This document shows, piece after piece, positions 27,907 to 39,405 of a stretch of 64,000 nt of DNA. The DNA comes from Medicago truncatula. Lineage: Eukaryota; Streptophyta; Magnoliopsida; Fabales; Fabaceae. The notes beneath the pieces are model-generated. The model was not told the origin of the DNA, searched no databases, and worked only from the letters and a program-made list of their open reading frames with translations. The stretch lies in NCBI RefSeq assembly GCF_003473485.1, contig NC_053045.1, positions 1,328,501-1,392,500 on the forward strand, written 5' to 3'. Every line of letters starts with the position of its first letter. Position 1 is the first letter of the stretch. The translations under genes were made by a program, and so were the position numbers.

Positions 27907-29050
27907 CTTTGAGAACTTTTTGGACAATTTTTTCAAAAACAAAAATTATTAATTGAAAAATTCAAAAAAATTGTAGAAAACATGAAACTAATTAAAATAA
28001 AGATCATTCAAAGAAACAAAAATACGCAACTATTTATTTAGAGAATAAAGTATATAATTTACATAGTTGATAAATAAATCAATTGTTAATATTATATGGG
28101 AAATGTTAACGCGTGCATCACGGTACTCGTTAAGTAGTTTTTCTCCCACATAAGTCGTTTAAGTTTAAAAAAAAAAATGATACTATTGATAGTCGTTTTT
28201 TGAGTTTTTGTTAAAAAAGAGTATGTTACTTATCGGGACTATCATTTTCAATTCAACTATGTTTTGATCTTCCATCAACCTTTTTTGCAAATTATTTAGG
28301 TACATCAAGTGTTCTGGCACGCGCCAATGTTTAACACAAAATACATCTCCATTAGGGGGTGTTTAGGGCCTAATTCAACCCATTTAACTCAACGAATCAA
28401 ACTAATTCAACTTGTATTTTTGTCAAAGATGCTTAAGTTTTAGTTCAACCCAAACAAATTCGGAGTAGTTTGGTATGGATAACAAATTTATGAACTCATG
28501 AATTCGATCAATTCAAAAATATTGTGAACTTTTATTTTTGATAATGTAGTTTGAGACTTTTATCCGTTGATTTAAATTTCTTTCAATTTAGTTTAAGTGA
28601 TGAAATTTTATATCGTAGAATTTAAATTTATCCTAATTGTTGATTTTTCATAAATTAAATGACATTCATTTTTTTTTTCTTCAAAATAAAATTTCAAAAA
28701 CTAGTGTTCTATGATCCAACAGAAGTAACCTGCTCATCAATAGGTTGCAATTGTTAGGGTTTGATAGGAAAAAATACGGATTTTCAACTCAACCTAAACT
28801 AAGAATATTTGATTGGTTTGAGTAACAACTCTACCCCTTCTATGAACACTCCTACTACTACTTATGCAACTAGTTTGATTATCTTCATATTGTTTTTGTT
28901 TTAATAAACATGATTTTATTTAAATTTCTATAATTTAGCTCCTACAATATATAGTAAAAAGATTTAACATTGATAAAATAGTTTATCTTTCCAAAAGAAA
29001 TAATATATAAGCTTAGCTTGTTTTTCATTCATTAATTCATCGCTAATGAG
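27907..29050. other. Intergenic with an orphan array flank module
   Basis: Near 28280-28360 the words gtacatcaagtgttctggc and acaaaatacatctccatta match 16.76 kb and 63.6 kb. No gene was found. Confidence 0.5.
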
Positions 29051-29054
29051 TCCT

Positions 29055-29140
29055 TGTGAGTTTTAATTAAGTTGGTAGAGACAATGTATAATATATGTAA
29101 AATTTGAAGTTCAAACCTCGACCACAAAAAAAAAAATTCA
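29055..29140 (+). mobile_element. Eroded SINE-like fragment
   Basis: Has agttggtagagacaatg, then gaagttcaaacctcg, then an A-run. This layout recurs at 47163-47242 (minus) and 50773-50830 and suggests a tRNA-derived SINE family. Confidence 0.45.
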
Positions 29141-29354
29141 CCGCTGATGAAGTAGTAGCAACGTGCAAAAAAGATTCATACATCCATCCATTGATACTTC
29201 ATAAATTTCCAACTTTGAAATTAATTGTGGCAAAAATATACATAGTAAAGACTTGGCATAATCAGAAGCAACTAAACATGATACTTATAAAAGTATTGTC
29301 ATAAAAATGAATAAAAAAACATGATACTTAATTAATGGAAGTGAAATAATGTGA

Positions 29355-31027
29355 TTAAAGCCAAAAGCTCATGCATAAGAAAAATGTTGAGACACCAAAA
29401 TGAGTCCTTGCAGAAACTGTTGTTGCAGAAGCAGAGTTAGCAGTGTGATTGTGGTGGTGATAATAATGAGTGTTTCCACTTGACCTTCCTTTGCCTCTTC
29501 CTCCTCTCTTTCCACCTCTCACTTTTCTTGTAGTATCAGATAATTCATCTTTGTGCTCATTTTGACTTTCCAAAAGCACAACTTTGTGGTTAAATCTTGT
29601 AGAGACCTCAATGCTTCCATTAAATTGCAAGTTTCCTATCATTTGAATAACACAATCTTAAAAGAAAAATTGAAATAAAAAAACAATGATTACAAACATT
29701 TCCGAATCTAGAAATTAATTGGACTAGCTAGGGTTTTCTTTTTTTTAATAATAAATAGTATATAAAGCTAAATCACAATATTTCTTTTGAGAAAAAAATA
29801 AAATAAAATATACTTTCTCAAAAAATTCTATTTTAGAAATTGTGTCAACTTATTTCTCAAAAAATTTAAAAATAATTTTTATTAGTAAAATCCTTAACAT
29901 GTATAATATAGTTCTTCTCAAATACGTGTATAATATAGTTGTATGTATAAAGTTTAATTAAATATTTATACCAAAAAAAGTTTTCTTAAATTTAAATTAT
30001 GAAAAATGCTAACTTGTACCTTTGAGGCATAAGTTTAGAAATTAAACATAGATTTTTATTTTAGAAATTGTGCATTTAATATATTAAAAGCTTAAAAGTT
30101 AATTTTTCCAATACAAAAGTAATCTTTTAATTTCCCTTTTTAGCCACCTTTATCATGACCCATATAATACTCCATCCGTTCCTTTTTAATTGTCACTTTT
30201 GAGTTTTTTACACAAACCAAGATAATAAATACTTTTTACTACTTTTGATGCAACAATTCATATTTTTTCTATAATAATTACCTTCATCATTTAATATCTC
30301 ATTTCATATATTTCTCTCTCTACAATAAATAATCAAGGGTAATAAAGGCAAAACAACATTTAATGTTGCATTGAAATTTGAAAGTGATAGTTAATAAGAA
30401 ACAAAAAAAATCTGCAAAAGTGACAATTAAAAAGGAACGGATGGAGTATATGACAACCTACTTGGGTTGTCCTAATGATGTTGAATTGAAACATTAAAAT
30501 GTGTACTTCTCAAGGTCTCATGTTCCATTCTCCCTTATTCCTAGGTAGGCTAGTCCATTGCTTTGACTTTAAATTTCACCCGGTTGAACCCCTTAAATTA
30601 ATAGGTCTTTTATTGGATACCGAAATAAAAAAAAAAAAAACATCAAAATTATATACTGTTATTTTTGTAATGGAAAGCAAAAAAAAAAAAAGGGTTTACG
30701 ATACTTGCTTGGATAGATGAAATTATGTAATAAATAGTATGTATATATGTTTGGGTCTATCAACCATATAACAAAATATTTAAAGTCCGCATAAATTGGA
30801 GATCCATGCATGCTCATGTTAAGTGGGGTTGGAAACAATGATAAAGTTTGTGCTTGTTAAAAAGGTAGAGAAATAGTACCATTAAGCTCATGTGCTTGTG
30901 GTTCATTGCTGTGGATTAGGCTTCTTTCCTTTGAAGTGAAATTCATGATGAAATCGTCATCTTTGTTTGCTATGGCTTGAGAACATGAAGCGAGCAGTAG
31001 AACCAATCCAAGAAATATCACCTTCAT
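29355..31027 (-). CDS. Secreted Gly/His-rich protein, array member 4
   Basis: Exon 1 31027-30880, exon 2 29635-29355, phase-1 intron of 1244 bases; 142 residues. Signal peptide MKVIFLGLVLLLASCSQA, long spacer ending PQAHELNG, then NLQFNGSIEVSTRFNHK, SQNEHKDELSDTTRKVRGGK. The glycine run is short and Arg/Lys-rich (GGKRGGRGKGRSSG) and is followed by a His cluster (YYHHHNH) in place of the usual Gly/Ala/Val run. The tail FGVSTFFLCMSFWL is kept. It is the most divergent of the eight but still open. A Stowaway MITE inserted in its intron. A TATA run (ctatatatatatag) lies near 31115-31130. Confidence 0.83.
30170..30446. mobile_element. Stowaway-type MITE in the intron of array member 4
   Basis: 277 bases with inverted ends of about 30 bases (ctccatccgttcctttttaa left and its complement at right) and TA at both borders (30168-30169, 30447-30448). 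The arms are nearly perfect, so it is a young insertion. Confidence 0.87.
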
Positions 31028-31165
31028 AGCTTGATGTGGTTTTTTTGTTTGTAGAGTCGAAATTATTTGAGATATATTTTTGTATAGGGAAGTTTCTCTA
31101 AACTTTTATTCATGGCTCTATATATATATAGAGAGAGAAAAATTGCAATGCAAAACATTTTTTTA

Positions 31166-31370
31166 AAACATATATTTAAATAAAAAGAACAAATCATAAA
31201 AATATTCTAAACAAAATTATAAATACATGTTTAAAATATATATATTTAAATAAAAAGAACAAATCATAAAAATATTCTAAACAAAAATATAAACATATTA
31301 TTAAAATATATATATATTTAAATAAAAAATAAATCCTTAAATATTCTAAACAAAAATATAACTTATAAAT
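31166..31370. repeat. Three tandem 65-75 base AT-rich repeats upstream of array member 4
   Basis: The unit, containing tatttaaataaaaagaac and aaaatattctaaacaaaa, occurs three times head to tail, the last one decayed. It lies 140-340 bases upstream of the ATG and so within the likely promoter. Confidence 0.75.
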
Positions 31371-32594
31371 ACTAATTTTGTCAAAAAAAATAATACTAAT
31401 GATATCTTAATTTAAAAATAAATATAAAATAAGTTATATCTAAAACATTAAAAAAAGGGTTAAACATGTTTTTTGGTTTTTATAAATATACTAACTTTTT
31501 TGTTTTATTTCTCCTGAGAAGATAGTGAATGTGTATTTGAAGTTCTATTCTATGTGCATATGTGGAGATGAAATTACCCATTAGTCCTTATATATCTTTA
31601 GATAATTTATTTTTGAGAAAATTTGTCTCCCACACCATAATAACAAAAGTTGAAAGTACACGATGTTTGGTTTAATGATTTGATGATAGGTTACATCGAG
31701 TGGAAGATATTCAAGTCATCATTATTCGAACATTCATTGCAAAGAGGTCTCGGAAAGAGTATTTACCTCCTAATTTTCTTTAAAACACTATTGACAAGTT
31801 ATGTTTCATCTCTCTTATTTCAAATTGTATTTTTATCGACAAAATGCCGAGCCTCTTTTATTTTGATTTATAACTATTTATATATTATGTAGCATGTGAA
31901 TTTGTGATCAAAATTTAGCACAGACTCGATAAAATTCCTAGCTCCGCCACTTATAACAGTTGATTGGTATTGATAACTTGTTTTGCCAAAATATACCGAT
32001 ATCAATCCGACCCTTTGAGCAATCCTACTTCCATGCAACTAGTTCAATCATTTTTATATATCAAACTTGAAAAAAATTTGTAGTATATTAAGGATGGTGG
32101 AGTTCCTATGAAATAGTTTATCTTTATCAAAAGAAAGTAAAATTAGCTTGTTTCTGCTTCTTTATAAATACCCAAAGGTTCTCTCTAGAATTTCAACCTC
32201 ACAATTCACTAGTTCAACATTTACATGTTTGCATCATGTAAGCCTTAGTTAGAGTACTATTTTTCAATGACAGTGTTCTAGGTTTTTTTTCTTCTTCTGA
32301 GCAACATGCAAAGATTCAGACATGTATATATTCATACTACATTTCCAAATGATATTTATGGATGAGATTTACAGAATACAGACGACACAAACTAATCAAC
32401 AAGAAAACATGAGACTAATTGTGGCCAAAATATATAGTATTTAGTAGCAATAAAGACAAAGTGAGGATTAATGTAGACCACAGTGGAAGTGAAACAATGT
32501 GTCTAAAGCTATGAAGCTCAGACACTTCTCGGATTATACGTGTTCTGGTGTCAAACACGTGTCGTGTTTGTGTCCATATCCGTGTTTCCTAGGT
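31371..32594. other. Intergenic; right end is the 3' flank of array member 5
   Basis: The right 250 bases carry the family 3' flank (aacaagaaaacatgag, tggccaaaatatatag). An 80-codon plus frame at 31650-31892 has no convincing domain. Confidence 0.5.
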
Positions 32595-33171
32595 CTAAAG
32601 CCAAAAGCTCATACATAAAATCAATGTTGAGACACAAAAATGAGGCACTGCAGATAATGTTGTTGCAGAATTATGAGTACCATTGTGCCCACCATTGTGA
32701 CCGCCATTGGCAACTGTGCCGCCTACAATTCCACCGCCGATAATTCCACCGGCCGCTCCACCTGCCACTCCTCCTCCCCCTCCCATTCCACCTCCTTCAC
32801 TTGCACCTCCTCCCCTTCCACCTCCTCCCGTCGAAAAACTTATGGCATCAGAAAGTTCATGTTTATGTTCATGTTCATTTTTACTCGCTACAATCACATT
32901 TTTGCTGTTCAACCTTGTGGAGACTTCTATGTTACCATTTCCATATAAATTTCCTATCATCGTTGAATAACTCAATTATAAAACCAATATCTAAATAAAA
33001 AAAAACGTTAACTAAGTTTTTACTTGTTTGAAAAGGTAAGGAAATTGTACCATTAAACTCATGTGCTTCTTCGTTAATCTGGATTATGCTTCTGCCTTCC
33101 TCTTCATTTGAAATAATGGATTGAGCATTTGAGATGATCAGTATGAACAATACAAAAAATATTACCTTCAT
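32595..33171 (-). CDS. Secreted glycine-rich protein, array member 5
   Basis: Exon 1 33171-33051, exon 2 32953-32595, phase-1 intron of 97 bases; 159 residues. Signal peptide MKVIFFVLFILIISNAQS, spacer ISNEEEGRSIIQINEEAH, then NLYGNGNIEVSTRLNSK, NEHEHKHELSDAISFSTGG, a Gly-rich stretch with GGAAGGIIGGGIVGG, a repeated NGGHNGGHNGTHN segment with a possible N-glycosylation site, and the tail CVSTLILCMSFWL. A TATA box lies at about 33262-33273. Predicted exported and membrane-anchored; no enzyme motif. Confidence 0.87.
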
Positions 33172-33261
33172 ATTTGAGATATCTCTTGTTTGCTTTCAAC
33201 TATATATGGAGTCTGCAAAATAGATTTTGAGTTATAATAATTGGTATAGAGTAATGGAAAT

Positions 33262-33273
33262 TATTATATAAAG
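33262..33273 (-). promoter_or_regulatory. TATA box and upstream module of array member 5
   Basis: Ttattatataaaggg on the plus strand, about 95 bases upstream of the ATG. The same tatataaagggtgag context occurs upstream of member 8, and member 6 has tatataaag. Further upstream (about 33350-33400) is the shared ggacccctaaaaaatggtcc module. Confidence 0.6.
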
Positions 33274-33299
33274 GGTGAGGAAGGACTGAAGAGTGGGGG

Positions 33300-34384
33300 A
33301 AACGTAGTTTAGGGAAACAAAAATCTCAAATATGGAATAGTGGGGGCATCTCATGTAATGGACCCCTAAAAAATGGTCCATTGACAACCTACAACAACGA
33401 TGGATTTTGGCTCTTTTTTTAAAGGAGACAATAGAGAAATGCTGATGATTGTTACAAGGATACTCTTTAACTAAGTTTTTATGAAAATAAGTGTATTCAA
33501 TGCATTGAAATGTTTAACTTTTTAAATAAATACATTGCAGTCATTTTTTTATTTAAAACCCTTAAAACGTGTTTAAGAACACTCGTTAGCAAAACTCAAA
33601 ACAATATATATCATATATCAACTGTGATTGATGCTAAGCATAATTTATAAACATACACTCTTTTCAACACACCGAGGCATCTTTTACTCAAAACAAAATC
33701 AAGAGGACTTACAAACAATATCGGGAGAACATTAGGGCGTCAGTTAGGAGCCCCGAGCCATGCTCGAGACCTCACTGGAGCTTTAGCCCCTTAACTTCGA
33801 CAGGGCTACTGTTCCGGTAAACAGAAAAGTTTAACATTGTTTAGAAATCAAGACTAATTTTAGCTTATAAACACATATCAGTCTTAAATTATGAGATATG
33901 TTTCTTAAATTCCATAATTTACTCCAATCACCCGTAAATCTAAATTCCTCATTGTTTAAGAGTGTTTCCATTGTCGACTTAATAACCTATACTCCCACTA
34001 TATATTTAGCAAGCAATTAACAACCTCTCACGTCAAAATCATCTTTAAATAATCTATATATCTATATATATTCTATAATATACTAAATGAGGCCAAACAT
34101 CAACACATGGTCACGGATACTTATAAAGACATTTTTGTCATTAGAAGAAAATGGAAATAAGTCATTCCGGCTTAGTCACATGCTCAACTCAGCACAGAAA
34201 ATGACATTTTTCTTTTTTCTTTGGTATATTATCGTAAAGCAATGAATTCTGATCTGTTTCAACTACAGCCAATATTGATGATATTTATGCATGTGAAATT
34301 CTCTTGCAAATGATTTTTTACAAAAATATACATCTGATCTATTTAGAACTATAGGGTTATTGGAACACACTTGATTTTCATATG
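33300..34384. other. Intergenic upstream of array member 5
   Basis: Holds the shared promoter module and, at 34195-34370, a piece that recurs at 43.7, 45.05 and 47.9 kb (gatgatatttatg, gcaaatgattttt). No gene. Confidence 0.5.
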
Positions 34385-35560
34385 TTGGAACATGTGTGGA
34401 AATTGAGAGTGAAAGATTAAACACAATGTCTCACATTAGATAGAATTAGTGTTGTGTGAATAAAAAAAAATGGAAGTTTCATATAGGATAGATCACACAC
34501 ATTAGTATATAGTGGGGGTGTACCTCTTTAATGAAGTACAAAATTAAACTTGACAACGTAAGCACTAGGGAATTTTTTTTTATATATTTTATTAATTGTA
34601 AATGTTAAATTAAATAATTAATTTTACTATTATTAGAAAGTGTTTTCTTAATTCCCAAGTTTTGCTAAAATATTTTGGAACGTTATTTGAAATATTTTGA
34701 TGCATAATCTGAAATATTTTGGTATGAAATCTAATATATTTTAATACTCAATCTAAAATATTTCGGTGTGCTCAATATAATATATTTTTGTACTCAATAT
34801 AATATATATTATGGTACTCAATATAATATATTTTTTACTCAATTTGAGATATTTTTGTACCAATCTAATATGTGAATCACTTGTTCCCAAAGTGTCTCAC
34901 AAAGTACTTGTGAATTTTCTCTATAAATAGAGAGTTTCATTCCACACACCAAAAATGACTTCTGAAACTTCAAATCTTTTTCTTCTATTCTTCCTTTTTG
35001 GTTTGTGTTGACGAACCTTTCTTCTCTTCATCTCCTTTTTTCTATCCATTTGGAATTAAGAGTGTTCTTAGAACCATAAAGATATAATGTCCCTTCGGAA
35101 TTAAGAATGATCTTAAGAGCATAGTCCCTTTGATAATTTATGTACCTTCGTAATAAAGAGTACTTTTAAGATCATATAGTCTCTTTTGAAGAATAATAAC
35201 GTCCCTTCAGAATTAAGATTGATGGTAACACCATATTTGAATGGTCACAACAGTGGAGTGGTCATAGAAACATAATAGATTGGTTTCAATAGTAAAATAA
35301 GAGTGGTCTTCGTACAATATTGGACGTGTAATTCTCGAACGATTAATAAAGAGTGATTTTAGTACCATACTGAAGGTGTAATTCTCGAACGATTAGCCAC
35401 ATTCCCGCAATCAGTTGCACAGGTAGTTGTGCTTGTTTTATACTGGAGGGCGGCGTGATTGATAGTTAGTCTTGCACAATTTTGGATAGTGTCATGAAAC
35501 GTCTTAAAGAGAGTGATCTGATCGCGACTCAACCTAGTAACAACTTCGATAAATAAAAAT
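34385..35560. mobile_element. Probable LTR-retrotransposon-derived repeat (solo LTR or fragment)
   Basis: Contains an LTR-like core promoter (ctctataaatagagagttt) near 34918-34937. Two zones of degenerate tandem repeats lie around it: about 34675-34870 with aatataatatattt/tactcaat words, and about 35085-35380 with cccttcggaattaagaatga and taattctcgaacgattag. It starts TGTTGGAACATG. Ends and target duplication could not be fixed, and no gag-pol was seen. Confidence 0.35.
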
Positions 35561-37327
35561 TCATTTTCAAAATAGACTTTGAAAATTTAAATACAACAAT
35601 TTAAAAATCCAAAACCAACACCATATAAACATATGTAAAAAAATGAATCAAACTGTCTCTACCAATATTGAGGCCTAAAATGAACTATATGAATGAGGTA
35701 TTTATAAAATTAATATTTTTTTATAGAATGAATCAAACCGTCTCAACCAATATATTGAGGCCTAAAGTGAACTATATGAATGAGGCCTTTAAAAAATTAA
35801 TATTTTTTTTATAAAAGAAATGTATGTAAATTTTATTATTTTGGTGTCCGAGATTCAAAGTCGTTTATTAAATTATCATAGTTGATTAACTTCTTTTTTA
35901 ATGGATGAGAAAACCAACACATTTAATCTTTGTTGAGAAATTATTGATATTATATAAGATTTATTAATTTGAATTTTGATAAACTATGTTCCACATAAGC
36001 ACTGTTATAACATTATTTTTTACATATTACATAATTAAGTATGTCGATTGGGTGTATCATTTTTTACTTGTATAACTTCTCTTAAGATGTTTAGTTCAGT
36101 AAATAAATATAATCCATCAATATTCATGTTTTGATTTTTTAATGAACGATCACGATTATCACTACTACAATAATGACATTTAGCAACACTTGAAAATTGT
36201 AACTAAATTAAGAAAAATGTTACTAATTAAATTTTGCAACACTCAAACAATTGTTAGATAAAGTCCGTGTTACTAAAGAGTTTTAGTTACAGTTTATAAT
36301 ATTATCTGTAACAATTAAAAAGTGTCTCAAATGTTACATTATTGTAACACTTTTTGTATCACTAGTAACAATAAAAAAGTGTTACATTTATAATTTTTGA
36401 GAAGTTGTAAAAAGTGTCGCAAAATTGTCTAGACTAATTTTTTTTGAATCTACCAAATTTGTCTTCGCTTAAACTTCATTCATATTTGAATTAACCAATA
36501 TTAGATACAAGTTTTAATAACAAGTTTGAATTACATACTCTACAATTTCCCCCTTCACTGTTCTTATTCTTGCATAATGAAAATGAAATATGCAACACAA
36601 TTAGAACTATGCAACATAATTTGAATGTCATACTAAAATGATTACAAGTTTTCATCCAATATATCATGTACTCTATAAAATATCCCACTTCATTGTTCCT
36701 ATTCATCCAACCATATTATCAGCCTTCCATTTTTGTCCTGCCAAAATAAACAATATAATGCATGCTAGTTGATATCAAAAGTTCTTAAAACATATCAGTT
36801 CTTAAACAATATAATGCAATCCAACAAAACAAGGATGAATGTCCAATTTTTCATAGCCATGTAGTAATCCACAAGAAACTTTAATAACCAAAAATGCATA
36901 ATTCCATATCGTATATATTATTAACCATTGCTGAAACAAGTCAATAGCAAGGAACTCCAATACAACCAATAACATCTATATGATTGTGAATTTCCAAATC
37001 AAAAGAAGCCTCAAGAAAACCAGAGCACAGTCAAATGAATGCATTTCAGATAGCTCAATTAAAAAATCTAAGTAACACATAAACAGAGGCAGAACACGGA
37101 AAATTCAAACGACTCTGAAACTCAGGCAAAAGGAGGAATCACAAGAATTCATCAAACAATGTTCAGAAATCAGACCTTATAATATGAAGCATTCCACCAA
37201 TCCCGAGGTCAGCCTATTCAATCAAACACACCAAAAGAATAAGCAAGGATAATTCATACAATAAGAATATTATTAGAAATTGAGTTCAATAACACAAAAT
37301 CAATTAAATTTGGGATAAACATAGTAC

Positions 37328-37892
37328 CTTTTTTCTTAAGTTTCTCATGTTTTGCCTTGCGCTTAGCTGCTTTATCCAAATAATGTTGTTTATCCTGATT
37401 AAATAATATAATCAATTTTAAAAGACAAATATTACTTAAGTTGATCATATTGCATTGCATGTGTTGTTATATACTAGAGGACTTACTTCATTACTCATGG
37501 AGTTCCATGCTTTAACAGCCATTTTATTAACACCAGAATTTTGATTTACTTCTTTAAAATTTTTGCCAAACTTATCCCTGAAATATACATTTTTAACTTA
37601 ATAATAAATAACGCAAAACTAAAAAATATATTAAACAAAGAAGATTTACCATAATAGAGAAAAAGAACTCGGCGGATTCTCAAGCATATCATGATCCTTC
37701 TCAACTTTGATTTTTTTGGCCTTGCGTTCTTTTGACTTGTTATATAATTTTTGCCCCATGAGACCTTATGCTTATTTCCTAAAATGCGTGGTTTCTCCTG
37801 TTGCACTTCAAGGACTTCAGGCTTTGAGCCACTTGGACATGATGCAATTTTCTTCGGTTTCACTTCAGCGAGGTTGTCCACAGGTTGAATTT
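37328..37892 (-). pseudogene. HMG-box (HMGB-type) exons inside the CACTA element
   Basis: Three exon-like pieces: 37892-37650, 37577-37487 and 37394-37328, with GT-AG borders. Joined they read ENPPSSFSLLWDKFGKNF, then VNKMAVKAWNSMSNEDK and HYLDKAAKRKAKHEKLKK, the second half of a plant HMG box (compare the family words GEKWKSMSD and YVAKAEKRKAEYEK). A lysine-rich segment (NKSKERKAKKIKVEKD) precedes it, as in HMGB proteins. The upstream part of the first exon is in another frame (EIQPVDNLAEVKPKK), so a frameshift or misjoined fragment lies around 37740-37790. HMGB proteins bend DNA in chromatin. Introns are kept, so capture was at DNA level. Probably not translated intact. Confidence 0.78.
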
Positions 37893-38097
37893 CTACAATA
37901 AGCAAAAAAACATTAAAAAAATACGTCAGAAGCTACAACACCTTTTCCATAGGTGCGCACATAACCATGTCTGTCTTTTCCCAAGACTTGGGACAGTATA
38001 TCGTCTCGAGATGAGATTTGTTCTGATGCATTTGGAAGTAAAGATAGAAAATCCTCAAGCTCTGACTGAAAATAAAAAGTCAATGATATTTGAGATC

Positions 38098-38103
<6 letters not shown>

Positions 38104-38162
<59 letters not shown>
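38104..38162. repeat. (TA)n microsatellite within the CACTA element
   Basis: About 58 bases of uninterrupted TA dinucleotide. It also explains the Tyr-Ile run in an otherwise meaningless plus-strand frame. Confidence 0.95.
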
Positions 38163-38164
<2 letters not shown>

Positions 38165-38311
38165 TACAACACAAGTATCATCATGGCTTAGGTGCTACAA
38201 CATGGCTCATGTATTCATGATTTAGGTGCTACAACACAAGCATCAACAGTTGTTCCAGGTACATCATTTCTAAACCAACCAACATTTTTATCATCAATAA
38301 CTATTGGCTCT

Positions 38312-38578
38312 TCAAACAACTGATTGCCAAACTGACTTTCTTGAAGATAGTCCCTCTCCATGAAAAATCCATTTCTTATAACTTGCATCAAATCCGTCAC
38401 AAAACAAATGCTCAAACACATCCTCTCGATTGTCCCAACTACAATTCTTATAGTTCTTACATGGACACAATATTTCATTCCCTTCAGCTACAGTACGAAA
38501 TGAAAAATCAAGAAAATTATGCAAGCTATACAAGTACCTTATTGAAGATCTCTTATCATGTAACCAGCTCTTATCCAT
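38312..38578 (-). pseudogene. Transposase-associated domain of the CACTA element
   Basis: Starts MDKSWLHDKRSSIRYL and continues FLDFSFRTVAEGNEILCPC, KNYKNCSWDNREDVFEHLF and GFDASYKKWIFHGE. This is the N-terminal transposase-associated domain common to plant CACTA transposase proteins (CPC, then C/N and H positions, and a WxxHGE ending). The canonical second C-x2-C has become CKNYKNC. The frame shifts after HGEG and the rest of the protein is not found. Confidence 0.85.
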
Positions 38579-38704
38579 CCTTATAGATGCTTTCTGCCTC
38601 TGCATTGTAGTCATATATAAAGATCGTTTGTTAGTAACAAAGCTTAATACCATAAACTAAATCTAGAACAATTCATTACTATATCTAAAACTATTTCAGA
38701 ACAG

Positions 38705-39405
38705 CCGAGTAAAACTTCGATGGTTAACCCGTCAAAATTGCAAAGTAAAACTCCGATGGTTAACCTGGCAAAAGACCAAACGGCAGCAAGAATATGATAG
38801 AGCAGTAGTTACACAGAAAAGGAACCGAAGGAATTAATGGCATAATCCAACACAACCAAAATAGATTGGGAAACAAACTATGAACTATGAACAACATAGA
38901 TGCAGAAATTGAGAGGCTATATTGCTACGCTATCCAAAACTTCAATGTTTTGACTCAGCCACAACTAATAAGATATTTTCTCATACACACTGAAGGGTTG
39001 CATTATGCTAAAATATATTGCTAAGTGATTCATAACCAATTTTTGCTATGCTAAATTGCATTGCTTATTAGGTTGAACTGCAACCTCATAACCAATGTAC
39101 TAACAAAAATCAGTTTGTAAAGCCACCTGCCCAAGAATCATCTCCATTCTAAAATTGAGATTTCTAAGAGTCTCCTTTAGAATTTGATGGCTTTTCCTCT
39201 CCAATTCTGCTGAAATTAAAAACAGGAATTATGCCAAAATCACAAGGACCAAAAGTCATTTGGCATTTTCTTTATTAGTTGGCTTTACTATCTATATTCT
39301 ATTAAACAAATGAGTTTTAGATCACCAACAACACATAGAACCTATCGGAGTTTTACTTTGCAGTTTGCCGGGTTAACAATCGGAGTTTTACTTTGCAGTT
39401 TGCTC
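38705..39405. repeat. Inverted pair of tandem 30-base repeats inside the CACTA element
   Basis: At 38706-38770 the word aagtaaaactccgatggtta is present in tandem, two units. At 39345-39405 its complement (atcggagttttactttgcag) is present in tandem, also two units. The pairs enclose about 600 bases and suggest a nested fold-back insertion. Confidence 0.6.

Noticed and set aside
31650..31892. Possible hAT transposase tail
   Set aside because: Only vague composition similarity; none of the dimerisation-domain residues could be placed.
34675..35380. Degenerate tandem motifs that at first looked like a regulatory or CRISPR-like array
   Set aside because: Units are unequal and lack fixed spacers; the context with a TATA core fits LTR-type repeat sequence in a plant genome.
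37885..38163. Plus-strand frame ending in a long Tyr-Ile run
   Set aside because: The run is the translated (TA)n microsatellite; the frame is meaningless.
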